Positions 44,767 through 53,212 of a DNA stretch of 64,000 bases are shown piece after piece (the stretch's first letter is position 1; every line of letters begins with the position of its first letter). The notes under the pieces were generated by a model. The model saw only the letters and a list, made by a program, of their open reading frames with translations. It did not search any database and was not told where the DNA came from. The position numbers were made by a program, and so were the translations under genes. This DNA is from Viridibacillus arenosi (GTDB lineage: Bacteria; Bacillota; Bacilli; Bacillales_A; Planococcaceae), in assembly GCF_001955655.1 (NCBI RefSeq), contig NZ_MSPW01000002.1:124001-188000 (forward strand), given 5' to 3'.

Positions 44767-46129
44767 AATTAGGAACAAGTTTTCCATTGGTATATCATCC
44801 GTTGTAATTTGCATCTTTATATTCTCAATACTTGCGAATATATTTTTGGTAGACAGATATTACATTCATGAGCAAAGAAAGATTTTGGATAAGGCGGCAA
44901 GCGATATACTCAAGGTGTCTAATAAGACCATTTTAATTGATTTGAATGAGATAGAAGAGAAATACGCTATAACTATTGTCTATTCAGAAGCAAGTGGAAG
45001 TTTGGATCAAATTAATGAAAGAATGATTCTGGAGTTTGAAAAGAAAAAAATAAAGCTAAATAAATTTTGGCTTACTGAACAAACGTTGGATAAGTTGCAG
45101 GAAAAAAGCGTTAATAAGATATACGACCAAGGGGTAAGTAAATATAAAGTTTTGACTAAATTTATGAAAATAGATAATTATATAATCGCTATTGGATTGC
45201 CGTTGCCACATATGGAAGATACTATTTCTATAATAAATAGATTTAATATTGTTTTGATGTCCATTTCTGTCATTTTTATTGTCTTTTTAGTAGTGATGAT
45301 ATCCAAAAAAATCACAAGACCATTAGAATCTTTGAAAAATTTATCTCAAGATATTGCCAATTTAAATTTTAGGAAAGAAGAGATAATGACAAATGATGAA
45401 GTAGGAGAACTAGCAAAAAGTATAAACATTATGAGTGGGAAATTAGAAAAAGCCCATGAGGAAATTAATAGTCAAAATAAGCGTTTGAAAGAACTAATGT
45501 CAGATATATCCCATGAGTTGAAAACGCCACTATCATTAGTGAAAATATATGAACAAGGAATTTCGGACGGTCTGGATGACGGTACTTACAGAGACACCAT
45601 TGAAGAACAGATTGAAAAAATGAATGCACTAATAGAGAAGCTATTATTTTGGACAGCGTTAGAGAATGGTTCATTAAACAAATCTATTTTTGATATTGGA
45701 AAAATAATTATTGAAATGACAAAGAAGTACAAGCTAATCCTACAGGAATACGATATTAATTTATCCTTAAGTATTGATGAGAGCAAAGAATATTTGATTC
45801 AAGCTGAAAAAGAAGGAATTGATATTGTACTCGATAATTTAATTACCAATGCTATTAAATATTCCTATGATAAGAATATTGAAATTCATTTAACGAAAAA
45901 CAACAATGCAGTGAAGCTTACGATTGCTAATGGAATAGGGGAAATGAATGAAAATGATTTAGAAAATATTTGGAGACCCTTTTATGTACTTGAAAAATCA
46001 AGAAGTAAGGAGCTTTCAGGAACAGGGTTGGGCTTACCTATCATCAAGACAATTTTAGATAATCACAATTTGGATTATGGATTTGAATTGAAAAATAGTA
46101 AGTTAGAGTTTTTTGTCACATTCGTGTAA
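44762..46129 (+). CDS. Membrane histidine kinase (probable ATT start)
   Basis: A 455-aa kinase if started at ATT 44762. TM1 (about 9-30), an extracytoplasmic sensor of about 120 aa, TM2 (about 160-181), HAMP, HisKA with H251 in SDISHELKTP, HATPase with NLITNAIKYS and a G box GTGLGLPIIK. No ATG, GTG or TTG lies in frame between the upstream stop (44753) and TTG 44846, and starting at 44846 would delete TM1. GGAGG (44748-44752) lies 9 nt before the ATT, and the ATT overlaps the regulator stop (GATTAA). The sensor has no recognised fold. Confidence 0.85.
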   Translation: MKIRNKFSIGISSVVICIFIFSILANIFLVDRYYIHEQRKILDKAASDILKVSNKTILIDLNEIEEKYAITIVYSEASGSLDQINERMILEFEKKKIKLNKFWLTEQTLDKLQEKSVNKIYDQGVSKYKVLTKFMKIDNYIIAIGLPLPHMEDTISIINRFNIVLMSISVIFIVFLVVMISKKITRPLESLKNLSQDIANLNFRKEEIMTNDEVGELAKSINIMSGKLEKAHEEINSQNKRLKELMSDISHELKTPLSLVKIYEQGISDGLDDGTYRDTIEEQIEKMNALIEKLLFWTALENGSLNKSIFDIGKIIIEMTKKYKLILQEYDINLSLSIDESKEYLIQAEKEGIDIVLDNLITNAIKYSYDKNIEIHLTKNNNAVKLTIANGIGEMNENDLENIWRPFYVLEKSRSKELSGTGLGLPIIKTILDNHNLDYGFELKNSKLEFFVTFV

Positions 46130-46166
46130 CAAGCCTAGGTTAGTCTAAGACTAGGAGGTGCGATAC

Positions 46167-48473
46167 ATGAAAAAAATAATATCTATCGTGTTAATTGTAG
46201 TCCTTGCTACTAGTGTTCTTACAGGATGTGTTGGCAACGAAAAAAGGCCAAGCAAAGAGGTCTACACGCAAAAAGATAATTTAGATTTTAACTTTAGTGT
46301 AGATCCTGAAACCTTTACGTTTGAGGTGGAATCCAATGGAACTACGGAGAAGGCTTCAGAACCATTGGAGAAAATGAAAGTTTCAAATTTAAAAGACGAT
46401 GGGGATAACATTAGCTGGACCTATGCAGAGCAGAATCTAGATATAGATATCGAAAAGAAAGATAAGTATGTTGATATTACTGTCAAATCCAATAAAGATG
46501 AAGAAAATATGTTTTCTTGGCCAAAAGTGAAAGGTAATGGATACTTACTCCCATTAAATCAAGGAAAGTACATTCCAAGCGATGATTCAGTTTGGAAATA
46601 CTATCTAAATGAAGAAAAAATGAAAGTGATTGAATCTTTCTCCATGCAGTTTTTTGCAGTTGATAAAGATGAATATTCGTTAGTATATATTATTAAAAAC
46701 CCCTACAATAATGAAATTGCTTTTGATACAAAAAAAAACATAGAGTTTACTTTTAATCATGAGTTTCCATCTATCAATCAACAGAAGGAATATGGTTTTA
46801 GAATTTATTTAACGAAAAAAAATCCAGTACATGTTGCCAAAACTTATAAAAATTATTTAATTGAGCAAGGTGACTTTAAATCTTTAAAGGAAAAGGCTGA
46901 AGAAAATAATAATATTGAAAAACTTTATGGTGCCCCTCATATTTATTTTTGGGACAGAACTGTAATTTCAGAAGAAAATATACAATGGGCAAAATTGAAA
47001 AGTAGTTTCCCCGATAAGTTGAAATTATGGATTCAGGAGTTATTAGCTACTAAAGTTGAAGATGGGGCAGAGCTTGCAGCCGCATATGAGGATTTAAATA
47101 ATTACGATTACGTAGACAAATATACTAAAAATAGAATAGTAAAAAGCCTAAGTGCTGTCATGCAACTAAAAGAATTCTATAATACGGAAGTATTTACTAA
47201 AGAGGATAAAGAAATTCAAAAGCTAATAAATAAGAAAATAGACAAATTAAATCCAGTAGAATTAATTGAACTTAATAAGAGATTATTAAAAAGCGAGCTT
47301 GGTAACGTAGTGGACCCAATAGAAAAGTGGGCAGATGCAAATACTATAGATGTCATAAAAGATATGAAGCATTCAGGGTTAGCGAATTTATGGATAGGTT
47401 TAGATGACTGGCAAGAAGGGTTTATTAAACCAGAGTTAGTAATAGAAGCAGAGAATCAGGGATATTTAATCGGCACTTACGATTCGTATCATTCAATCCA
47501 TGAACCAGGTAAAGAGCAGTGGGAAACGGCTAAGTTTAAGGATACTTCATTGTTTGAAGAAGCAACGGTAACGAATAAAGATGGAAGAAAAATTGAAGGA
47601 TTTCAAGGCGTAGGTAGAAAGTTGAATCCGACATTAGCAATGCCGAGTGTGAAAGAAAGAGTAACGTCAATTTTAAATACTGGTTTACCATTTAACTCAT
47701 GGTTTTTAGATACAGATGGCACTGGAGAAATCTTTGATGACTACTCACCAGAACATACTACTACTGAAGCGGAGGATGTCCAAGCTCGAATTAAGAGAAT
47801 GGAGTATCTACAAAAAGAATGGGGAATGGTAGTCGGAACTGAGGGCGGTAATGATTTTGCTAACAAAACGATTGCTTTTGCACATGGAATAGAAACTCCC
47901 TCATTTTCCTGGATGGATGAGGATATGGGCAAAAATAAAGAGAGTAATTATTATGTAGGAAGATACTATTCAAGTACTGGCGGAGTCCCTGAGCTATTTT
48001 CTAAACAAATACCAGTGAAGGATAAATATAAGAAACTATTTTTGGATTCAAACTATACCATACCGTTATATAAATTAGTTTACAATAACTCTGTAATCAC
48101 GACTTATTGGTGGGGATGGGGAACACTAAAAATAGCAGATGAAATTGAAAATAGAATGTTGTATGAAGTACTTTACAATGTACCTCCTCTTTATCACATT
48201 GATAAATACGAGTGGAAAAAGTACAAAGATACAATAATAAACCATTCTAAAGTGTGGTCAAGTTTCAGCAAAAAGGCAATAAAGGAAGAAATGACAGATT
48301 ATAAAATTCTATCAGATGACAGATTAGTCCAAATGACTGAATATGGTAAATCATTAAGCGTGGTAGCAAATTTCTCTGAAAGTGAATTTGCTGTTCAAGG
48401 TGAGAAAGTACCTGGGAAATCAGTGTTAATCATTGATGGAAATAGTAAAACCATTTATACACCAGAGAAGTAA
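46167..48473 (+). CDS. GH101/GH129-related glycoside hydrolase lipoprotein
   Basis: A 768-aa lipoprotein with signal peptide and lipobox LTGC (Cys about residue 22). The N-terminal half is a beta-rich domain. The C-terminal half has features of the GH129/GH101-like group: LANLWIGLDDWQEG, GTYDSYHS, WFLDTDGTGE (D515, D517) and VVGTEGGNDF (E559), plausible nucleophile and acid/base carboxylates. Known relatives act on alpha-linked GalNAc; the substrate here is unknown. The ATG at 46167 follows AGGAGG; the GTG at 46158 overlaps that RBS. It is 37 nt downstream of the kinase and probably co-transcribed or co-regulated. Confidence 0.75.
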   Translation: MKKIISIVLIVVLATSVLTGCVGNEKRPSKEVYTQKDNLDFNFSVDPETFTFEVESNGTTEKASEPLEKMKVSNLKDDGDNISWTYAEQNLDIDIEKKDKYVDITVKSNKDEENMFSWPKVKGNGYLLPLNQGKYIPSDDSVWKYYLNEEKMKVIESFSMQFFAVDKDEYSLVYIIKNPYNNEIAFDTKKNIEFTFNHEFPSINQQKEYGFRIYLTKKNPVHVAKTYKNYLIEQGDFKSLKEKAEENNNIEKLYGAPHIYFWDRTVISEENIQWAKLKSSFPDKLKLWIQELLATKVEDGAELAAAYEDLNNYDYVDKYTKNRIVKSLSAVMQLKEFYNTEVFTKEDKEIQKLINKKIDKLNPVELIELNKRLLKSELGNVVDPIEKWADANTIDVIKDMKHSGLANLWIGLDDWQEGFIKPELVIEAENQGYLIGTYDSYHSIHEPGKEQWETAKFKDTSLFEEATVTNKDGRKIEGFQGVGRKLNPTLAMPSVKERVTSILNTGLPFNSWFLDTDGTGEIFDDYSPEHTTTEAEDVQARIKRMEYLQKEWGMVVGTEGGNDFANKTIAFAHGIETPSFSWMDEDMGKNKESNYYVGRYYSSTGGVPELFSKQIPVKDKYKKLFLDSNYTIPLYKLVYNNSVITTYWWGWGTLKIADEIENRMLYEVLYNVPPLYHIDKYEWKKYKDTIINHSKVWSSFSKKAIKEEMTDYKILSDDRLVQMTEYGKSLSVVANFSESEFAVQGEKVPGKSVLIIDGNSKTIYTPEK

Positions 48474-48540
48474 GTGTAAAATAAAGTGTATTGTAACCAA
48501 TCAATTTAAGGTGAAGACTATTCTTGCCAAAACATATTTA

Positions 48541-48577
48541 ATCCCCACCTGAAAGATGAACAGGTGGGGATAATTTT
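48541..48577. terminator. Terminator between the glycosidase and BASS transporter genes
   Basis: A perfect 11-bp stem ATCCCCACCTG / CAGGTGGGGAT with a 9-nt loop, followed by AATTTT on the plus strand. It can serve both convergent genes. Confidence 0.85.
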
Positions 48578-48605
48578 GAATTCGGACAAGAATTCTTATC
48601 TCATT

Positions 48606-49580
48606 TTATGCTTTTTGTGTAACCGTGGAAGTAGCCTTCTCAACCTCAACTTGATCTACAGGGCGTTTTGACCAATATGTTGCAAGAATTGGTCCGGAGA
48701 TATTATGCCATACAGCACCGAATGTACTTGGTAAGGCAGCTAGTGGACCAAAGTGTGCTGCAGCAAGTGCTACACCTAATCCAGAGTTTTGCATACCAAC
48801 TTCAATAGAAATGGCACGTTGGTCTTGTAAAGAAAGGCCACATAATTTCCCTGCATAGTAACCTAATAATAAACCTGCTCCGTTGTGTAAAAATACAGCA
48901 AAGAATACTAGTAAACCAGCAGAAGCGATTTTATCTTGGTTACCTGAAACTACTGCAGATACTATAATAATGATAGCGAAAACGGAAATTAAAGGCACAA
49001 TTGAAATACTTTTATCAACGATAGTTGGCAAGAATTTGCGAACAAGTATACCAAGTGCGATCGGAACGATAATAACTTGGATAATAGACATAAACATAGA
49101 TTTTGCATCTACAGGCATCCATTGACCAGCTAATAACAATAATAATAATGGTGTCAAAATAGGTGCAAGTAATGTAGAGACAGAAGTCATTGTAATCGAT
49201 AAAGGCACGTTACCTTTTGCTAAATACACCATAACATTAGAAGCAGTACCACCTGGAACAGAACCTAGTAATACAAGACCCGCAGCTAGTTCTGAAGGTA
49301 ATTGCAAAATGTAAGCGATCGCAAGTGCTGTAAGTGGCATAATCGTAAACTGTGCTACGATTCCGATGAGTACGGGTAATGGTTTTGTCAAAACGAGTTT
49401 AAAATCATTAGCCTTAAGTGTAAGTCCCATTCCAAACATAACGACTCCAAGTAATATCGTAATATATTGGCCGAATCCTAAAAAAGGTGTAGGTGCTAAA
49501 TAAGCTATTACGGCAATCAGCATTACCCACAGAGCAAAGTATTTTCCGATAAATGTGCTAAACGTTTCAAGTATTTTCAT
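48606..49580 (-). CDS. Bile acid:sodium symporter (BASS) family transporter
   Basis: A 324-aa protein with nine to ten membrane segments. Its conserved BASS features are GMGLTLKANDF, VLLGSVPGGTASNVM and the unwound-helix motif EVGMQNSGLGVALAAAHFG, including the Na+-site Glu and Gln-Asn. It is close to B. subtilis YocS. Known bacterial substrates include pantoate and related acids; the substrate here is unknown. A minus-strand AAAGGATG RBS lies ahead of the ATG. It marks the right edge of the accessory block, with core-like codon use. Confidence 0.9.
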   Translation of the reverse strand: MKILETFSTFIGKYFALWVMLIAVIAYLAPTPFLGFGQYITILLGVVMFGMGLTLKANDFKLVLTKPLPVLIGIVAQFTIMPLTALAIAYILQLPSELAAGLVLLGSVPGGTASNVMVYLAKGNVPLSITMTSVSTLLAPILTPLLLLLLAGQWMPVDAKSMFMSIIQVIIVPIALGILVRKFLPTIVDKSISIVPLISVFAIIIIVSAVVSGNQDKIASAGLLVFFAVFLHNGAGLLLGYYAGKLCGLSLQDQRAISIEVGMQNSGLGVALAAAHFGPLAALPSTFGAVWHNISGPILATYWSKRPVDQVEVEKATSTVTQKA

Positions 49581-49759
49581 TTGTGCAACATCCTTTCTTT
49601 ATCTCTCTGATAAATTTTTAAAAGAGGATAGACATAAAATACAAAAGTAAGTATTACATCATAATAAATTCAAATAAATATATTATTCTGAAAATTTATA
49701 ATAATACATTTATTATAATGGTGATTAAGCAGATTACAAGAGAATTTTAAAAAAACTAG

Positions 49760-49797
49760 TAAAAACCCCGCTCCTAATATTAAATAGTAGCGGGGTA
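49760..49797 (-). terminator. Terminator of the FAD oxidase gene
   Basis: ACCCCGCT pairs with AGCGGGGT around an AT-rich loop. On the minus strand it is followed by TTTTTAC. Confidence 0.88.
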
Positions 49798-49811
49798 TCA
49801 CATTATATATC

Positions 49812-51197
49812 TTATTCTTCGATACGAACGATTTTACCTGGATTCAAAATATTGTTTGGATCAAGTGAGATTTTAATAGCTTTCATGACATTATATGATT
49901 CGCCATGCTCTTTAGCTTGGTATTTTTGTTTCCCGATTCCAACGCCGTGTTCTCCAGTACAAGTACCGTTTCGATCTAATGCAAATTGTACGATAGCTTC
50001 ATTAAAAGCATCGGCTCTCTTAACTTCCTCTGCATCTTTCATATCAATCATAACTATCGCGTGGAAATTACCATCACCGACATGACCTAATACTCCACCT
50101 GGAAGATTAGCTGCATTTAGTTGTTCACGTGCAAAATGAACAGCATCAGCTAAGTCTGAGATGGCTACGCAAACATCTGTTACCATTTGTTTTTTACCAG
50201 GATGACCGTGTGTATAAGCGTAAGCTAAGTTATGACGAGCATCCCAAAGTTTTGTACGAGCAGTATTATCAGATTCGAACTGTACTTCTACACAACCATG
50301 ATCCTCCATAATTTCACGTGTAAATATCACATCTTGTGCTAAACCTGCTTCATTACCGTGAAATTCGATAAATAGAGTTGGTTTTTCAGGATAATCAGTG
50401 TCGCTGTAATGATTTACTTGGCGAATAGACTCTTCGTCGACTAATTCAACTCGTGCAATCGGAACGCCGACTTGTAAAATAGAAGTAACAGCAGCAATTG
50501 CATCTTCAACTGTCGGGAAGACAGCACGAGCAGCCGTTTCAAATTCAGGAATACCATAAACCTTTAATGTAAGTTCTGTGAAGCAACCAAGGGTACCTTC
50601 AGAGCCTACAAATAAACCATTTAAATGATAGCCAGATGATGATTTTGCAGCTAAATTACCAGTGTGAATAATTCTGCCGTCTGCTAAAACAACTTCTAAG
50701 TCACGTACTTGGTCGCGCATGACGCCATATCGTACAGCCGTTGTGCCGCTCGCGTTTGTCGCAGCCATCCCGCCTAAAGTAGCATCTGCACCAGGATCTA
50801 CTGAGAAAAAGAGACCGTGTTTTTTAAGTTCTTTATTTAACTGCATTCTTGTGACACCAGGTTGTACTTTTACAAGTAAATCATCTTGACGAATTTCTAA
50901 AATTTTATCCATTAAAGAAAAGTCAATCGTAATACCATTTTGATAAGGAATAACATGACCTTCTAAACTAGAACCTCTCCCAAAAGGTACTACAGGAACT
51001 ACTAGCTCGTTTGCCAGTTTCATAATTTCACTTACTTGTTCCTTCGTTTTAGGGAAAACAACGATGTCTGGAAGGGAAGCCACATGATATGATTCGTCTT
51101 GACCGTGTAGCTCTCTCACTGTCTCGTTAACAGAAACTTGATCTCCGTCTAGGAATTGTTTTAACGCTTCTACAATGTTATCAACTGCTACTGTCAT
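49812..51197 (-). CDS. FAD-linked D-lactate/glycolate dehydrogenase-type oxidase
   Basis: A 461-aa VAO-fold flavoprotein. The FAD PP-loop reads VVPFGRGSSLEGH, followed by DPGADATLGGMAATNASGT; the C-terminal FAD-oxidase domain ends with TCTGEHGVGIGKQKY and DPNNILNPGKI. It resembles mitochondrial-type D-lactate dehydrogenases and GlcD. B. subtilis has glcD (ysfC) at this locus next to glcF, but no iron-sulfur partner is adjacent here. The ATG at 51197 follows GTGAGGCG; the longer in-frame start at 51308 adds residues with no family match. Confidence 0.88.
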   Translation of the reverse strand: MTVAVDNIVEALKQFLDGDQVSVNETVRELHGQDESYHVASLPDIVVFPKTKEQVSEIMKLANELVVPVVPFGRGSSLEGHVIPYQNGITIDFSLMDKILEIRQDDLLVKVQPGVTRMQLNKELKKHGLFFSVDPGADATLGGMAATNASGTTAVRYGVMRDQVRDLEVVLADGRIIHTGNLAAKSSSGYHLNGLFVGSEGTLGCFTELTLKVYGIPEFETAARAVFPTVEDAIAAVTSILQVGVPIARVELVDEESIRQVNHYSDTDYPEKPTLFIEFHGNEAGLAQDVIFTREIMEDHGCVEVQFESDNTARTKLWDARHNLAYAYTHGHPGKKQMVTDVCVAISDLADAVHFAREQLNAANLPGGVLGHVGDGNFHAIVMIDMKDAEEVKRADAFNEAIVQFALDRNGTCTGEHGVGIGKQKYQAKEHGESYNVMKAIKISLDPNNILNPGKIVRIEE

Positions 51198-51501
51198 TTC
51201 AATTCGCCTCACTTTAAATTTTTGAAGAATCCGAAATATGATTATTTTCGGATAATTAACGATGTAATAGAATTTATTATAATATGGCCACGATATTACG
51301 CAAGACAAAATATGGATAGAGCTGTTTTTATAGAATGTTAGTTAGGAATAGCTAAATTCCATACACTAAAGATTACATTTATGTTACAGTACATGTCGAA
51401 ATATTGTTTTTCATATAGCAGAAGTATAGACTGGAAAATAGTCAAGTAAAAAAACATAGCAAAACACCCATAATATTACATAGAAAAGTAGATGATAATT
51501 A
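51198..51501. other. Divergent intergenic region: FAD oxidase / NlpC/P60 genes
   Basis: 304 nt. On the minus strand TTGCGT (51298-51303), a 16-nt spacer and TATAAT (51276-51281) form a plausible oxidase promoter. A perfect dyad (51229-51253) lies in its leader. On the plus strand I see no clear promoter or strong RBS for the NlpC/P60 gene. Confidence 0.55.
51229..51253. promoter_or_regulatory. Candidate operator of the FAD oxidase gene
   Basis: A perfect 8-bp inverted repeat ATCCGAAA / TTTCGGAT with a 9-nt centre lies 32-56 nt upstream of the start codon and about 20 nt downstream of the predicted transcription start. No regulator is encoded nearby. Confidence 0.5.
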
Positions 51502-52644
51502 ATGAAGAAGATATTCAAAAATGTTTTAGCAATAACCGTTTTAGCGGCTGCTCTATTACAAGTATCCCCTTCTTACGCTAGTCCTTCAAATGGCTCAGCT
51601 CAAACAAAAGCTGAACAAAAAGCCTTAAAGCTTGAACAAAAAATCCAAAAGATTGATAACAGTATTATTGAGGCAATGGATAAGGTTGATCGACTAAATA
51701 AGAAAATTAAAAACTCGAACGAAAAAATTACTCAAACAAAAAAAGACATTAAACAAACGCAAACAGAATATGAATTCCGTAAAACATTATATGAAGAGCG
51801 ATTAAGAGATATCCAAGGTGAAAGCAAGAGTGAATGGATGTTATATGCAGATGTCTTACTATCATCTGAAGGTATGTCTGATTTCATCGACCGTACAACA
51901 GCCGTAACTCAAATTTTAAATAGTGATCAATCATTAATGACAGAGCTAAATGAAAAAGAAGATAAGCTAATCACTTCAAAAACATCTCTTGATAAAATTA
52001 ATAAAGAATTGAAAAAAGATAAGAAAGATTTAGCTAAAGAAATGAAGCAAATCAAAAAAGATAAAAAGAAAGTTGTATCTAAACTAAAAGCAACGAAAAA
52101 AACAATTAAAGAAGAAAAGGCCGCTAAAAAAGCTGAAAAGGCTGCTCAAAAACGTGCAGAGAAAGCAGTAAGAGAAGCAGTAAAAACAGCTTCTAATGAC
52201 GATGAAAAAACAGTGAGCTTACCACCAGTAGTGAATATCACAAAAACATCAAACAAAAATGATGCCCTAAACCTAACAAATCAAAAACCTTCAGGCGGAG
52301 ATGCATCTGGTCTAATTGGTTATGCGAAGAATTTCCTTGGCGTACCATATGTATGGGGTGGTACTTCACCATCAGGCTTTGATTGTTCAGGTTTAATGCA
52401 ATATGTTTACCGTTCTGAAGGCATTAGTCTTCCGAGAACGTCTAGTCAACAACAAAATGCAGGTACTCGTATTTCACCTAATGATGTCCAAGCTGGCGAT
52501 TTAGTGTTCTTTGGTAGCCCTGCGTACCACGTTGGTATGTATATCGGTAATGGCCAATGGTTACATGCACCTCAAACTGGTGATGTCGTGAAAATCGCAT
52601 CTTACAATCCATCTAGTTTCTCGAGTGCAGCACGCGTAAGATAA
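51502..52644 (+). CDS. Secreted NlpC/P60 peptidoglycan endopeptidase
   Basis: A 380-aa protein with a signal peptide (cleavage near SYASPS, about residue 27), a long Lys/Glu-rich coiled coil (about 33-230) like those of FtsEX-activated hydrolases, and a C-terminal NlpC/P60 domain (about 270-380). The catalytic Cys295 lies in FDCSGL, His343 in YHVGMYIG, and the third polar residue (His) in LHAPQTGD. It should cut gamma-D-Glu-meso-DAP (or Lys) stem peptides. The coiled coil suggests partner-controlled activity. The RBS before the ATG is weak. A single gene with a terminator. Confidence 0.93.
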   Translation: MKKIFKNVLAITVLAAALLQVSPSYASPSNGSAQTKAEQKALKLEQKIQKIDNSIIEAMDKVDRLNKKIKNSNEKITQTKKDIKQTQTEYEFRKTLYEERLRDIQGESKSEWMLYADVLLSSEGMSDFIDRTTAVTQILNSDQSLMTELNEKEDKLITSKTSLDKINKELKKDKKDLAKEMKQIKKDKKKVVSKLKATKKTIKEEKAAKKAEKAAQKRAEKAVREAVKTASNDDEKTVSLPPVVNITKTSNKNDALNLTNQKPSGGDASGLIGYAKNFLGVPYVWGGTSPSGFDCSGLMQYVYRSEGISLPRTSSQQQNAGTRISPNDVQAGDLVFFGSPAYHVGMYIGNGQWLHAPQTGDVVKIASYNPSSFSSAARVR

Positions 52645-52685
52645 TTAAAAATTAATAAGAAAAATAGTTATGAATAATGTGTAAC

Positions 52686-52721
52686 AAGCTGAACTAAGCA
52701 ATTTTATTAGTTCAGCTTTTT
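52686..52721 (+). terminator. NlpC/P60 gene terminator
   Basis: AAGCTGAACTAA pairs perfectly with TTAGTTCAGCTT, followed by T residues. Confidence 0.93.
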
Positions 52722-52823
52722 ATATATTGAAAAGGTGAAATTTGTTGAAATTTCATTCGCTAAGATATAAGTTAAGGGTGAAAATGAGTATTAACTAGGT
52801 GGGAATATCATTGTCTCTAAATG

Positions 52824-52867
52824 AAAAACTGCCCAAGCGAAGTTGACATCGTTTGGACAGTTTTTTT
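52824..52867 (-). terminator. sspI terminator
   Basis: AAAAACTG.CCAA.CGA pairs with TCG.TTGG.CAGTTTTT around an 8-nt loop, with A and T tracts on the two flanks. Confidence 0.85.
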
Positions 52868-52868
52868 A

Positions 52869-53075
52869 TTAGGCCATTGCTTTGGATAAATCTTGCATAA
52901 AATTTTGTCTTTTTTGTTGATCTGCATTATTCCACCATGCTTCTAGAAAGACGCCAAGTCCAGGGAGTAAATGCTCCTCACCGCGTTTAATCGCATCTTC
53001 AACAACATTCTCCAGTTCGTCGGCGCTTTGACCTTGAACATTAGCTTTAACGGCTTGTCGTATTTGAAAATTCAT
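52869..53075 (-). CDS. sspI: Small acid-soluble spore protein SspI
   Basis: A 68-aa protein, MNFQIRQAVKANVQGQ at the start, then the family core DAIKRGEEHLLPGLGVFLEAWW, close to B. subtilis SspI (71 aa). Minor SASPs of this type are made in the forespore under SigG and reside in the spore core. The position next to ysgA and pheST is conserved. AGGAGGG precedes the ATG on the minus strand. I could not fit a convincing SigG promoter. It is direct evidence that the organism forms spores. Confidence 0.93.
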   Translation of the reverse strand: MNFQIRQAVKANVQGQSADELENVVEDAIKRGEEHLLPGLGVFLEAWWNNADQQKRQNFMQDLSKAMA

Positions 53076-53212
53076 ACTTCATCCCTCCTATTATCATTTT
53101 TGCCGTTAGGCTCGATAGTTATACATTCATTTGTTAAAATTAGAATGGTTGATATTATTTACTATTGTGAATTTTATGAAAAAATATTACATAACTAAGG
53201 GGTTGTTTTATC

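Noticed and set aside
44753-44850. Frameshift or missing N-terminus in the histidine kinase
   Set aside because: The frame is open through a complete TM1 from 44756, and an ATT start with a good RBS explains the gene without a mutation.
53076-53140. SigG promoter for sspI
   Set aside because: TGAATG and a TGATAATA-like sequence exist but not at the spacing required, so I could not support it.
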